A stretch of DNA of 7,106 nt from assembly GCA_017553665.1 (NCBI GenBank), contig JAFZKM010000145.1, forward strand, positions 1-7,106. The letters are read 5' to 3'. The DNA is from Lachnospiraceae bacterium (GTDB lineage: Bacteria > Bacillota_A > Clostridia > Lachnospirales > Lachnospiraceae). The notes beneath the pieces were generated by a model. The model made no database searches. It worked only from the letters and a program-made list of their open reading frames with translations, and was not told the origin of the DNA. Of the stretch, positions 1 to 7,106 are shown piece after piece. Within the stretch, counting starts at the first letter, position 1. Each line of letters starts with the position of its first letter. The position numbers were made by a program, and so were the translations under genes.

Positions 1-18
1 ATCGATCTGATCTCTCAT
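1..18 (-). CDS. Possible start of a further minus-strand gene, cut by the window edge
   Basis: On the minus strand an ATG at position 18 is preceded by GGAGTAGGA, a reasonable ribosome binding site 5 bases away, and the frame stays open to the window edge (M-R-D-Q-I-D). Six codons are far too few to identify a product. If real, it is the third gene of the glnA/ANTAR transcription unit or the first gene behind the terminator-like hairpin at 47-85, and so a candidate target of the ANTAR protein encoded just upstream. Confidence 0.35.
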
Positions 19-41
19 TCCTACTCCGTTCCGGGTTTTGC

Positions 42-61
42 CCCGTAAAAAAGATTACGGG
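42..61 (-). other. Alternative hairpin overlapping the terminator
   Basis: The bases at 42-48 (cccgtaa) and 55-61 (ttacggg) are perfectly complementary over 7 bp around a 6-base loop. This stem uses bases 59-61, which also belong to the hairpin at 59-85, and it buries the T-run of that terminator in its loop and arm. The two folds therefore exclude each other in the minus-strand transcript. Such an arrangement fits a terminator/antiterminator switch, but chance or a simple double terminator is possible. Confidence 0.4.
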
Positions 62-85
62 CAGGCGCTGCTTTAGCGCTCGCCC
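47..85 (-). terminator. Intrinsic terminator or attenuator downstream of the ANTAR gene
   Basis: The arms at 59-69 and 75-85 form an 11-position stem with one mismatch and one G-U pair, around a 5-base loop. Read on the minus strand the stem is followed, after a few bases, by a run of six T (47-52 on the plus strand). This is the shape of a Rho-independent terminator and lies about 37 bases past the stop of the ANTAR gene. A putative start codon follows at position 18, so it may be an attenuator between two genes instead of a final stop. Confidence 0.6.
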
Positions 86-121
86 GCTGTATTTGATTTT
101 AAGTCCGTACGGTGTTCCGCG

Positions 122-712
122 TCAAGCCGAATCGTACTTCCGGATGATGTTCTCCGCAGCTTCTTTCTTGGAAAGCCTGAAATTCATCGCCATCTTCTCG
201 ATATAGTGATGAGCCTCGTCCTCTTTCATGCCCTCGTTCTCAATGAGATACCATTTCGCGCGGTTCATGGTTCGGATCTCTTCGATCTTCTCCTCAACGG
301 AGGCCTGCTTCTGCTCCATCTGCCTGAGCCTTTCGCGTGCCGAGCACATCATGCGCAGCGTCTGCGAGACCATCATGCCCGAGGTAGGTTTCGCGATCAC
401 CATTACACCGTCTTCCACGACCTTCGCGTAAACATCGTCATACATCTCGTTCTTTACAAAAATGAGCACTCCGCTGCTGCCCTCCGCGCAGATGTCGGAA
501 GCCAGCCTGCTGCCGAATTCGTCTCTTAAAGGGGCATTGATCAGGACCAGATCGTATTTCATGTCGATCATAAGCCTGCGCGCTTCCCCGGCATTTTCGA
601 CGCATTTTACGGGCCAGTATGTCGTGGGCGGGAGCAACGCGATGGTCGATTTATTGAACTGTTCCGAAGGTGATACTATCAGCACGCTGTACGTGCTGTC
701 CCTGAAAACCAT
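122..712 (-). CDS. ANTAR-domain RNA-binding antiterminator with a degenerate receiver domain
   Basis: A 196-residue response-regulator-like protein. Residues about 8-120 resemble a receiver (REC) fold: strand VLIV at 10-13, DLVLINAPL at 54-62 and the IAKPT segment with K108. The key acids are missing: the usual acidic pair after strand 1 is S-P-S (14-16), and the phospho-acceptor aspartate is N59. Residues about 123-150 look like a coiled-coil linker, and about 150-192 match the ANTAR fold (RAKWYLIENEG, then DEAHHYIEKMAM, then KKEAAENII). ANTAR domains bind paired hairpins in nascent RNA and prevent termination (AmiR, NasR and EutV are the known types). The start is supported by AAGGGGG seven bases upstream. 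It lies 35 bases behind glnA with no terminator between them, so the two are co-transcribed. A glnA-linked antiterminator-type regulator is known in solventogenic clostridia. Because phosphorylation looks impossible, control by protein or ligand contact, as in AmiR, is more likely. Confidence 0.85.
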   Translation of the reverse strand: MVFRDSTYSVLIVSPSEQFNKSTIALLPPTTYWPVKCVENAGEARRLMIDMKYDLVLINAPLRDEFGSRLASDICAEGSSGVLIFVKNEMYDDVYAKVVEDGVMVIAKPTSGMMVSQTLRMMCSARERLRQMEQKQASVEEKIEEIRTMNRAKWYLIENEGMKEDEAHHYIEKMAMNFRLSKKEAAENIIRKYDSA

Positions 713-747
713 GCAGATGCCCCCTTTCCTGTATATTTTTGTTATTT

Positions 748-1953
748 TTATCTCTCGCAGTATGCCTTAATGATCGATTCGGGCAGATACTTCTTTAAGA
801 AGCTGCTCTTCTTTGCCGCCGCGATCGCTTCCTTGAGGTTCGCGGGCAGAGGCTTGTACTTCGCCGTCAGCTCGGGTCCCGCGGTGAAGAGATTGATGTC
901 CGCGCTCTCGGGCAACTCCATCTTCTTCGAAATGCCCTCAAGTCCCGCGTAGATCAGGAGTGTGAAGGCAATGTAGGGGTTCGCGGTGGGATCGGGCGAA
1001 CGAAGCTCCATGTAAGGGGTCTGCCTTGCGGCCGGAACACGGATCAGCTGCGAACGGTTCTCCGATGACCAGGAAATGAACTTCGGCGCCTTATTGCTGC
1101 CGATCCTCTGATACGAATTCTCAATGGGATTCAGGAACAGCGTGATATCGCAGATCCTGTTCATGATCCCGGCTATCATATGGTCAAGAAGGTTCTTCTT
1201 GTTGTTATTGATCGAAATATTGATGTGGAAGCCGCTTCCGGGGCTGTCCGAAAGGGGTCTCGGGGAGAAATCCGCGTGAAGGCCGTTCATCGAAGCGATC
1301 GAGCGTACAACGGACTTGAACGTGATCGCGTTGTCCGCCGCGGTGAGCGGGTCGGAATAATGGAAATCTATCTCATTCTGGCCGGGGCCCTCCTCATGAT
1401 GCGAGGTCTGGGGCTTCATGCCCATCTGCATAAGAGTCCTGCAGATCATGCGGCGCACGTTCTCGCCCTTGTCCTCGGGCGCCACGTCCATGTAACCGGC
1501 ATTGTCATAGGGATCAAAGGTCGGACGTCCGTCCGCGTCGGTCTTAAACATGTAGAATTCCAGCTCAGAGCCGAAATTGAACTCAACTCCCGCCTTCTTC
1601 GCGTCAGCGACCGCCTTTTCAAGAAGATACCTCGAATCGCTCTCAAGTACCCTTCCGTCGGGATATTTAACGGTACAGAACATGCGGACAACGCCTCCGT
1701 CCTCGGATCTCCAGGGCAGCGATGTAAGCGTCGCCGGATCGGGATAAAGGAAAAGATCCGAGCGCACATCTCCGCCGAAGCCCGCTATCGCGGAAGCATC
1801 GATGGCAATGCCGTACTCAAAAGCCCTCTCAAGCTCCGACGGCAGGATCGCGATGTTCTTCAGTTTGCCGAACACATCGCAGAAAGCAAGCCTGATGAAC
1901 CAGACATTTTCCTGCTTAACATACTGTAAGACTTCATCCTTTGTGTATTTCAT
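748..1953 (-). CDS. glnA: Type I glutamine synthetase family protein, short form
   Basis: 401 residues. Glutamine synthetase makes glutamine from glutamate, ammonium and ATP in the cytoplasm as a dodecamer. Visible family motifs: D52 in the DASAI segment (ammonium-site aspartate), metal ligands E130 and E132 (FGSELEF), the SHHEEGPGQNEID block at 184-196 with E187 and E194, H243 (GFHINIS), R283, R300 (NRSQ), R305, and E316/R318 in ELRSPDPTANPY. Two things are odd. The gating loop, RLVPGYEAP in well-studied enzymes, is one residue shorter here and has K288 where the catalytic glutamate should be. The protein also ends near ESIIKAYCER, about 40 residues short of the usual ~440-445, lacking the C-terminal helix that locks the two rings together; no frameshift remnant follows. 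There is no adenylylation-tyrosine region. The start was set at the ATG with GGAGG eight bases upstream, not at a GTG 18 bases earlier. Family membership is certain; ordinary synthetase activity is likely but not assured. Confidence 0.88.
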   Translation of the reverse strand: MKYTKDEVLQYVKQENVWFIRLAFCDVFGKLKNIAILPSELERAFEYGIAIDASAIAGFGGDVRSDLFLYPDPATLTSLPWRSEDGGVVRMFCTVKYPDGRVLESDSRYLLEKAVADAKKAGVEFNFGSELEFYMFKTDADGRPTFDPYDNAGYMDVAPEDKGENVRRMICRTLMQMGMKPQTSHHEEGPGQNEIDFHYSDPLTAADNAITFKSVVRSIASMNGLHADFSPRPLSDSPGSGFHINISINNNKKNLLDHMIAGIMNRICDITLFLNPIENSYQRIGSNKAPKFISWSSENRSQLIRVPAARQTPYMELRSPDPTANPYIAFTLLIYAGLEGISKKMELPESADINLFTAGPELTAKYKPLPANLKEAIAAAKKSSFLKKYLPESIIKAYCER

Positions 1954-1961
1954 GTTCGTTA

Positions 1962-1966
1962 CCTCC
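1962..1966 (-). promoter_or_regulatory. Ribosome binding site that fixes the glnA start
   Basis: GGAGG on the minus strand, eight bases before the ATG at 1953. It lies downstream of the alternative GTG at 1971, so that GTG cannot be the start served by this site. Confidence 0.85.
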
Positions 1967-1978
1967 TCCACAGATTTT

Positions 1979-2008
1979 TTTATAACAGATACTCCCCTGT
2001 AATGTCAA
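1979..2008 (-). promoter_or_regulatory. glnA promoter, sigma-A type
   Basis: On the minus strand a perfect -35 box TTGACA (2003-2008) is followed after 18 bases by TATAAA (1979-1984), five of six matches to the -10 consensus. Transcription would begin near 1972, giving a leader of only about 20 bases. That leaves no room for an RNA switch before glnA, so control of this gene should act at the promoter. Confidence 0.75.
1982..2003. promoter_or_regulatory. Candidate operator within the glnA promoter
   Basis: An inverted repeat with arms ataacag (1982-1988) and ctgtaat (1997-2003), six of seven positions complementary, separated by 8 bases. It fills the spacer of the glnA promoter and overlaps the -10 box, where a bound repressor would block RNA polymerase. 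It does not fit the Bacillus GlnR site (TGTNAN7TNACA). The protein that would bind is unknown. Confidence 0.4.
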
Positions 2009-2078
2009 TGCTCCAAAAACGCCCTCAAAGCCTTAATTTTTTTAGGATTGAATAATTTTCTTTTTTTATGAATAACTA

Positions 2079-2107
2079 TTGACTTTTTAACTTTAACGTT
2101 GTAAAGT
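2079..2107 (+). promoter_or_regulatory. Probable gdhA promoter
   Basis: TTGACT (2079-2084, five of six) and TAAAGT (2102-2107, four of six) are separated by exactly 17 bases. The predicted start is near 2113-2114, giving gdhA a leader of about 150 bases. The -10 box is mediocre, as in many regulated promoters. A weaker alternative with TTGAAT near 2048 would start transcription about 30 bases earlier. Confidence 0.5.
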
Positions 2108-2118
2108 ACATTGCAACG
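2097..2118. promoter_or_regulatory. Candidate operator covering the gdhA -10 box and start point
   Basis: A 22-base dyad without a spacer: CGTTGTAAAGT at 2097-2107 and ACATTGCAACG at 2108-2118, nine of eleven pairs complementary. It includes the whole predicted -10 box and reaches past the predicted start point, the usual place for a repressor. No known regulator site was recognised. Confidence 0.4.
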
Positions 2119-2123
2119 GGACA

Positions 2124-3612
<1,489 letters not shown>

Positions 3613-3632
3613 TCCCGAAACAGAACAGACTA

Positions 3633-3664
3633 AGGGCGGTGATAACAAACCGCCCTATTCTTTT
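3633..3664 (+). terminator. Intrinsic terminator of gdhA
   Basis: The arms agggcggt (3633-3640) and accgccct (3649-3656) form a perfect 8-bp GC-rich stem with an 8-base loop, followed by attctttta. It starts about 20 bases after the gdhA stop and separates gdhA from the purine genes. Confidence 0.85.
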
Positions 3665-3707
3665 AGGTATTTAAAAATATATTTAGGATGTATTCTTCTG
3701 CCATTTA

Positions 3708-3716
3708 TGCTATGCT
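3708..3716 (+). promoter_or_regulatory. Weak candidate promoter for the purine genes (extended -10)
   Basis: TGC-TATGCT has an extended -10 form (TGN before a four-of-six hexamer). No good -35 box lies 17 bases upstream. Some promoter is expected between the gdhA terminator and purA, and this is the best site I see in an otherwise AT-rich gap. No purine riboswitch core is recognisable there. Confidence 0.25.
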
Positions 3717-3750
3717 TTTGTGGTGGTTTGATCATATCCATTTTTTCAAA

Positions 3751-3754
3751 GGAG
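3751..3754 (+). promoter_or_regulatory. Ribosome binding site that fixes the purA start
   Basis: GGAG within AAAGGAG, 11 bases before the ATG at 3766. The open frame continues upstream to 3688, but those codons give a hydrophobic stretch not found in this enzyme. Confidence 0.75.
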
Positions 3755-3765
3755 ATTTTTATATC

Positions 3766-5040
3766 ATGTCTAATTGCGCAATCGTAGGAATCAACTGGGG
3801 CGATGAAGGAAAGGGCCGCATGGTGGACCTTCTGACCGAAAGCTATGACGTCGTTGTAAGATATCAGGGCGGCGGCAACGCGGGCCACACCGTTATCAAT
3901 GAGTTCGGCAAATTCGCTCTTCATCTTCTGCCTTCCGGCATTTTCAGACCCGGCGTCATGAATATTCTCGGCAACGGCGTAGCTCTCGATCTCGAGAACC
4001 TCTGGAACGAGATACAGACTGTCGAAAAGCAGGGCGTGAGCGTCGGTCCCGACAAACTCCGCATCAGCGACAGGGCATCTCTCCTTCTTCCCTGGCACCG
4101 CGATCTCGACGGACTCGAAGAGGCACGTCTCGCGGACAAGAAATTCGGTTCGACAAAACAGGGCATTGCCCCTTTCTATTCGGATAAATATCAGAAAAAG
4201 ACCATTCTCGCGGGAGAGCTCTTCTATCCCGAGCACTTAAAGGCTCACCTTGAGGACCTGATCGAGTGGAAGAACCTTACGCTCACAAAGGTTTACGGCG
4301 CGAAGGCCGTAACGCTCGACGAGATGCTCGACTGGTTCAAAGAGTTCGGCGAGAAACTCAAACCCTACATCTGCAACACCGGCGCGATTCTCCGCGACGC
4401 GCAGAAGAACGGCAAAAAGATCCTTTTCGAGGCACAGCTCGGATCCCTGCGTGACCTTGATTACGGCATCCATCCTTTCACGACATCATCCAACACCACC
4501 GCAGCTTACGCTCCGATCGGCTCCGGTCTTCCGTCCGTTAAGATCGACACCGTGGTAGGCGTTGTAAAAGCATATTCGACCTGCGTCGGCGAAGGTCCCT
4601 TCACCTGTGAGTGGTTCGGCGAAGAAGCCGACAAACTCCGTGAAGCAGGCGGCGAATACGGCGCAAAGACCGGACGTCCCCGCCGTGTAGGCCCGATCGA
4701 CCTCGTTGCCACCAGATACGGCGTTGAGGTTCAGGGCGCGACCGACATCGCGCTCACAAAGATCGACGTTTTAAGCTACATGGAAAAGATCCCCGTTTGC
4801 ACGCATTACATCTTAAACGGCGAGCAGACGGACGAGTTCCCGTTCCCCACCGCCCTCGCGGAGGCAAAGCCCGTGATCGAGTACGTGGACGGCTGGAACT
4901 GTGATATCTCGGGCGTCAGAAAGTGGGAGGACCTCCCCGTTCAGGCGCGCAATTATGTTGAACTTATCGAAAGAGCGATCGGCTGCCGCATCACCTATGT
5001 TTCGGTCGGTGCCGAAAGAGACGCGTATATCAAGCGTTGA
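3766..5040 (+). CDS. purA: Adenylosuccinate synthetase, variant subtype
   Basis: 424 residues, close to the usual ~430. PurA joins IMP and aspartate using GTP to give adenylosuccinate, the first committed step to AMP. Clear motifs: the N-terminal NWGDEGKG loop with catalytic D13, NAGHT with H41, TSSNTT at 240-245, the aspartate loop KTGRPRRVG at 301-309, and the guanine-recognition segment LTKIDVL at 330-336. Three segments differ from the E. coli type. The usual GKGIGPAY is KQGIAPFYSD (131-140). The IMP-contacting arginine region (RRGLR in E. coli) is QKKTI (143-147). The GAQG motif is AQLG (223-226). All else is intact, so this is most likely a functional subtype common in gut Firmicutes, not a decayed copy. 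First gene of purA-purB-guaA. Confidence 0.95.
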   Translation: MSNCAIVGINWGDEGKGRMVDLLTESYDVVVRYQGGGNAGHTVINEFGKFALHLLPSGIFRPGVMNILGNGVALDLENLWNEIQTVEKQGVSVGPDKLRISDRASLLLPWHRDLDGLEEARLADKKFGSTKQGIAPFYSDKYQKKTILAGELFYPEHLKAHLEDLIEWKNLTLTKVYGAKAVTLDEMLDWFKEFGEKLKPYICNTGAILRDAQKNGKKILFEAQLGSLRDLDYGIHPFTTSSNTTAAYAPIGSGLPSVKIDTVVGVVKAYSTCVGEGPFTCEWFGEEADKLREAGGEYGAKTGRPRRVGPIDLVATRYGVEVQGATDIALTKIDVLSYMEKIPVCTHYILNGEQTDEFPFPTALAEAKPVIEYVDGWNCDISGVRKWEDLPVQARNYVELIERAIGCRITYVSVGAERDAYIKR

Positions 5041-5053
5041 CGCATAAGCAAAT

Positions 5054-5066
5054 GCCGCGGCGCGGC
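5054..5066 (+). other. Short GC hairpin between purA and purB
   Basis: gccgc (5054-5058) and gcggc (5062-5066) can pair around a 3-base loop. No T-run follows, so it should not end transcription. It may only affect RNA processing between the two genes, or be chance in GC-rich sequence. Confidence 0.3.
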
Positions 5067-5080
5067 GATGACCGATACAG

Positions 5081-5086
5081 AAAGGA
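5081..5086 (+). promoter_or_regulatory. Ribosome binding site that fixes the purB start
   Basis: AAAGGA, ten bases before the ATG at 5097. An upstream in-frame TTG at 5037 overlaps the purA stop and would add 20 unrelated residues. Confidence 0.7.
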
Positions 5087-5096
5087 CTTTCTTCCG

Positions 5097-6512
5097 ATGG
5101 ACGATAAATACAATTCACCTTTAGCCTCGCGTTACGCTTCCGACTACATGCTGAAGCTCTTCTCTTCGCAGACCAGGATCGAAACCTGGCGCAGGCTCTG
5201 GGTTGCGCTCGCGCGTGCCGAGCATAAGCTCGGGCTCCCTATCACCGAAGAACAGGTTGCGGAGCTCGAAGCGCATATCACCGACATTGATTTCGAAACG
5301 GCCGCTGCCCGTGAAAAAGAGGTAAGGCATGATGTTATGGCACATGTCTACACCTACGGCAAAGCAGCGCCCGCCGCAGCCGGCATTATCCATCTGGGCG
5401 CTACCAGCTGCTATGTTACCGACAACGCCGACATCGTGATCTACCGCGACGGACTTGTTTATCTGCGCGGCGAGCTCCTTAAGGTCATCCGGAATCTCAG
5501 CGATTTCGCGAAGGAATACAAGGATCTCCCGACTCTCGGCTACACTCATTACCAGCCCGCCCAGCCCGTTACTATGGGCAAGCGCGCGACTCTCTGGCTT
5601 CAGGATTTCGCCTCCGATCTCGAGGAACTTGATTTCGTGATCGGCTCGATGAAAATGCTCGGATGCCGCGGAACCACAGGCACCGAGGCCAGCTTCATGG
5701 AACTGTTCGAGGGCGACACTTCAAAGATCGATGAAATGAACCGCATGATCTGCGGCGAATTCGGATTTGACCGCACCTTCAGCGTTTGCGGCCAGACATA
5801 TCCCCGCAAATTTGACAGCAGGATCCTCAACGCGCTCTCTTCCATCGCGCAGAGCTGCTACCGCATGGCGAACGATATCCGCCTGCTCCAGCACGACAGA
5901 CAGATCGAAGAGCCCTTCGAGAAGAACCAGATCGGTTCCTCGGCCATGGCTTACAAGCGCAATCCCATGCGCAGCGAACGCATCTGCTCACTCGCGCGCT
6001 ATCTGATGATCGACGCGCTGAACGCTCCGATGACCGCTTCGGTACAGTGGATGGAGCGCACGCTTGACGATTCCGCGAACCGCCGCATTTCCATGCCCGA
6101 AGGTTTCCTCTGCGCCGACGCGATCCTCCGCCTCGCCCAGAACGTTACTTCAGGCATGGTCGTAAATAAAAAGATCGTTGAGCGCACGATCATGGAATAT
6201 CTGCCTTTCTCCGCTACGGAGAACATCCTCATGGAGGCCGTTAAGCGCGGCGGAGACCGTCAGCAGCTGCACGAGCTGATCCGTCAGGATTCGATGACCG
6301 CGACCGCGCGCATGAAGGAAGGCCTGACGTGCAATCTTCCCGAGCTTCTCGCTTCACATCCCGAGTTCGGAATGACGCGCGAGGAGATCGAAGCAGTGCT
6401 TGAACCCTCGCTCTACATCGGCCGTTGTCCCGAACAGGTCGAGAATTATCTGAACGAGATCGAGCCGCTCCTGAAGAATGTCAGGGAAGGCAGTCCCGAT
6501 ATCAATCTGTAA
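5097..6512 (+). CDS. purB: Adenylosuccinate lyase, long (human-like) type
   Basis: 471 residues. PurB splits adenylosuccinate into AMP and fumarate, and also acts one stage earlier in purine synthesis on SAICAR. The fumarase/aspartase-superfamily blocks are all present: RHDVMAHV (77-84), HLGATSCYVTDN (99-110), THYQPAQPVTMGKR (150-163, with the catalytic-histidine candidate H151) and the signature loop GSSAMAYKRNPMRSE (280-294), whose serines 281-282 include the catalytic base position. The flanking TASVQWMERTLDDSANRR (313-330) is very close to what I recall of human ADSL, placing it in the longer ~475-residue branch and not the ~430-residue Bacillus type. It starts 56 bases after purA, so with PurA it completes IMP to AMP in one transcript. 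Confidence 0.96.
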   Translation: MDDKYNSPLASRYASDYMLKLFSSQTRIETWRRLWVALARAEHKLGLPITEEQVAELEAHITDIDFETAAAREKEVRHDVMAHVYTYGKAAPAAAGIIHLGATSCYVTDNADIVIYRDGLVYLRGELLKVIRNLSDFAKEYKDLPTLGYTHYQPAQPVTMGKRATLWLQDFASDLEELDFVIGSMKMLGCRGTTGTEASFMELFEGDTSKIDEMNRMICGEFGFDRTFSVCGQTYPRKFDSRILNALSSIAQSCYRMANDIRLLQHDRQIEEPFEKNQIGSSAMAYKRNPMRSERICSLARYLMIDALNAPMTASVQWMERTLDDSANRRISMPEGFLCADAILRLAQNVTSGMVVNKKIVERTIMEYLPFSATENILMEAVKRGGDRQQLHELIRQDSMTATARMKEGLTCNLPELLASHPEFGMTREEIEAVLEPSLYIGRCPEQVENYLNEIEPLLKNVREGSPDINL

Positions 6513-6539
6513 CCTGCTCATTCACAATTCCATCTAAAC

Positions 6540-6545
6540 AGGAGG
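6540..6545 (+). promoter_or_regulatory. Strong ribosome binding site of guaA
   Basis: AGGAGG, a perfect Shine-Dalgarno match, ten bases before the ATG at 6556. The 43-base gap after purB holds no terminator or promoter that I can see. Confidence 0.85.
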
Positions 6546-6555
6546 AACTATTTAA

Positions 6556-7106
6556 ATGGATAAGGAACTGGTAATAGTCATCGATTTCGGCGGTCAGTAC
6601 AATCAGCTGATCGCCCGCCGCGTACGCGAATGCAATGTGTACTGCGAGATCTATTCCTACAAGACCGACCTTGAGAAGATCAGGGCCATGAACCCGAAAG
6701 GGATCATCCTCACCGGCGGCCCCTCAAGCTGCTACGAGGAAGGCGCCGCGACCTGTTCGCCCGAATTGTTTGATCTGGGCATTCCCGTACTCGGCCTCTG
6801 CTACGGCGCACAGCTGATGAGCCTTCTGCTCGGCGGCAAAGTAGAGCGTGCCTCGGCTCGCGAATACGGCAAGACCGAGGTCGATGTCGATCCCTCATCG
6901 GCGCTTTTTGCCGGAGTTACTCCGCATACACAGTGCTGGATGAGCCATTTTGATTATATTTCGAAGCTCGCTCCGGGATTTACGGGCATTGCCCATACAG
7001 ACAATTGTCCCTACGCTGCGGCTGAAAACACCGATAAAAAGCTCTACCTGATCCAGTTCCATCCGGAAGTGCTCCACACTCCCGAAGGCTCGACGATGCT
7101 GTTTAA
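6556..7106 (+). CDS. guaA: GMP synthase (glutamine-hydrolysing), N-terminal amidotransferase part, cut by the window edge
   Basis: 183 complete codons of a frame still open at the end of the window. GuaA converts XMP to GMP, taking ammonia from glutamine. The visible part is a class I glutamine amidotransferase domain: [18 protein letters not shown] at the start, TGGPSS (53-58), the nucleophile elbow GLCYGAQ with C82, and the QFHPEV segment with H169 and E171, completing the Cys-His-Glu triad. In other GuaA proteins the segment around 127-133 reads VWMSHGD; here it is CWMSHFD, with F132 instead of glycine. The ATP-pyrophosphatase domain that makes the AMP-XMP intermediate lies beyond the window, so GuaA is inferred from the amidotransferase and the purine neighbours. 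A separate GuaA-type amidotransferase subunit cannot be excluded. Confidence 0.9.
   Translation, partial: MDKELVIVIDFGGQYNQLIARRVRECNVYCEIYSYKTDLEKIRAMNPKGIILTGGPSSCYEEGAATCSPELFDLGIPVLGLCYGAQLMSLLLGGKVERASAREYGKTEVDVDPSSALFAGVTPHTQCWMSHFDYISKLAPGFTGIAHTDNCPYAAAENTDKKLYLIQFHPEVLHTPEGSTMLF

Noticed and set aside
1180..1929. A 249-codon open frame on the plus strand opposite glnA
   Set aside because: It is antisense to a certain gene, rich in arginine and lysine without domain-like pattern, and has no ribosome binding site; it is a by-product of glnA codon use.
2050..2068. A CodY-like box (aattttc) in the control region
   Set aside because: Only one half matches; the other half is a plain T-run.
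3657..3765. A purine riboswitch before purA
   Set aside because: No three-way-junction core or conserved loop sequence is visible, and the gap is short and AT-rich.

Overview
The window looks like the chromosome of an anaerobic Firmicute, most likely a Clostridia/Lachnospiraceae-type organism. The coding DNA is moderately GC-rich (codons such as AAG, CTC, GTT and GGC are frequent), while the control regions are AT-rich with sigma-A-like promoters and strong AGGAGG-type ribosome binding sites. The gene set is consistent with this: a short type I glutamine synthetase followed by an ANTAR-domain protein, a hexameric glutamate dehydrogenase of the ~450-residue type, and the purA variant with the AQLG motif. 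The assignment rests on protein style and signals, not on a database search.

Layout. Positions 1-121 are non-coding apart from a possible start codon at position 18 on the minus strand; they hold two overlapping hairpins, one of them terminator-like for minus-strand transcription. Positions 122-1953 (minus strand) hold glnA followed 35 bases later by a gene for an ANTAR RNA-binding antiterminator. Positions 1954-2262 form a divergent control region of about 310 bases, with a well-formed glnA promoter to the left, a promoter for glutamate dehydrogenase to the right, two dyad-symmetric candidate operators and two leader hairpins. gdhA (2263-3612, plus strand) ends at a clear intrinsic terminator. 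Then purA (3766-5040), purB (5097-6512) and the start of guaA (6556 to the window edge) run on the plus strand with short gaps and no terminators between them, so they are probably one operon.

How it works together. The left half handles ammonium assimilation: glutamine synthetase (ammonium + glutamate to glutamine) and glutamate dehydrogenase (ammonium + 2-oxoglutarate to glutamate), with an RNA-binding regulator in the same operon. The right half spends nitrogen on purine nucleotides: PurA and PurB convert IMP to AMP, and GuaA converts XMP to GMP using glutamine.

The most interesting part is the nitrogen-control half. The ANTAR protein has a degenerate receiver domain that lacks its phospho-acceptor aspartate, and the glutamine synthetase next to it lacks the usual catalytic glutamate of the gating loop and the C-terminal tail. 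Terminator-like or alternative RNA hairpins lie both downstream of the ANTAR gene and in the gdhA leader. One reading is a local, phosphorylation-independent antitermination circuit in which the glutamine synthetase-like protein helps sense nitrogen. That is an inference; the sequence shows the parts but not the connection.
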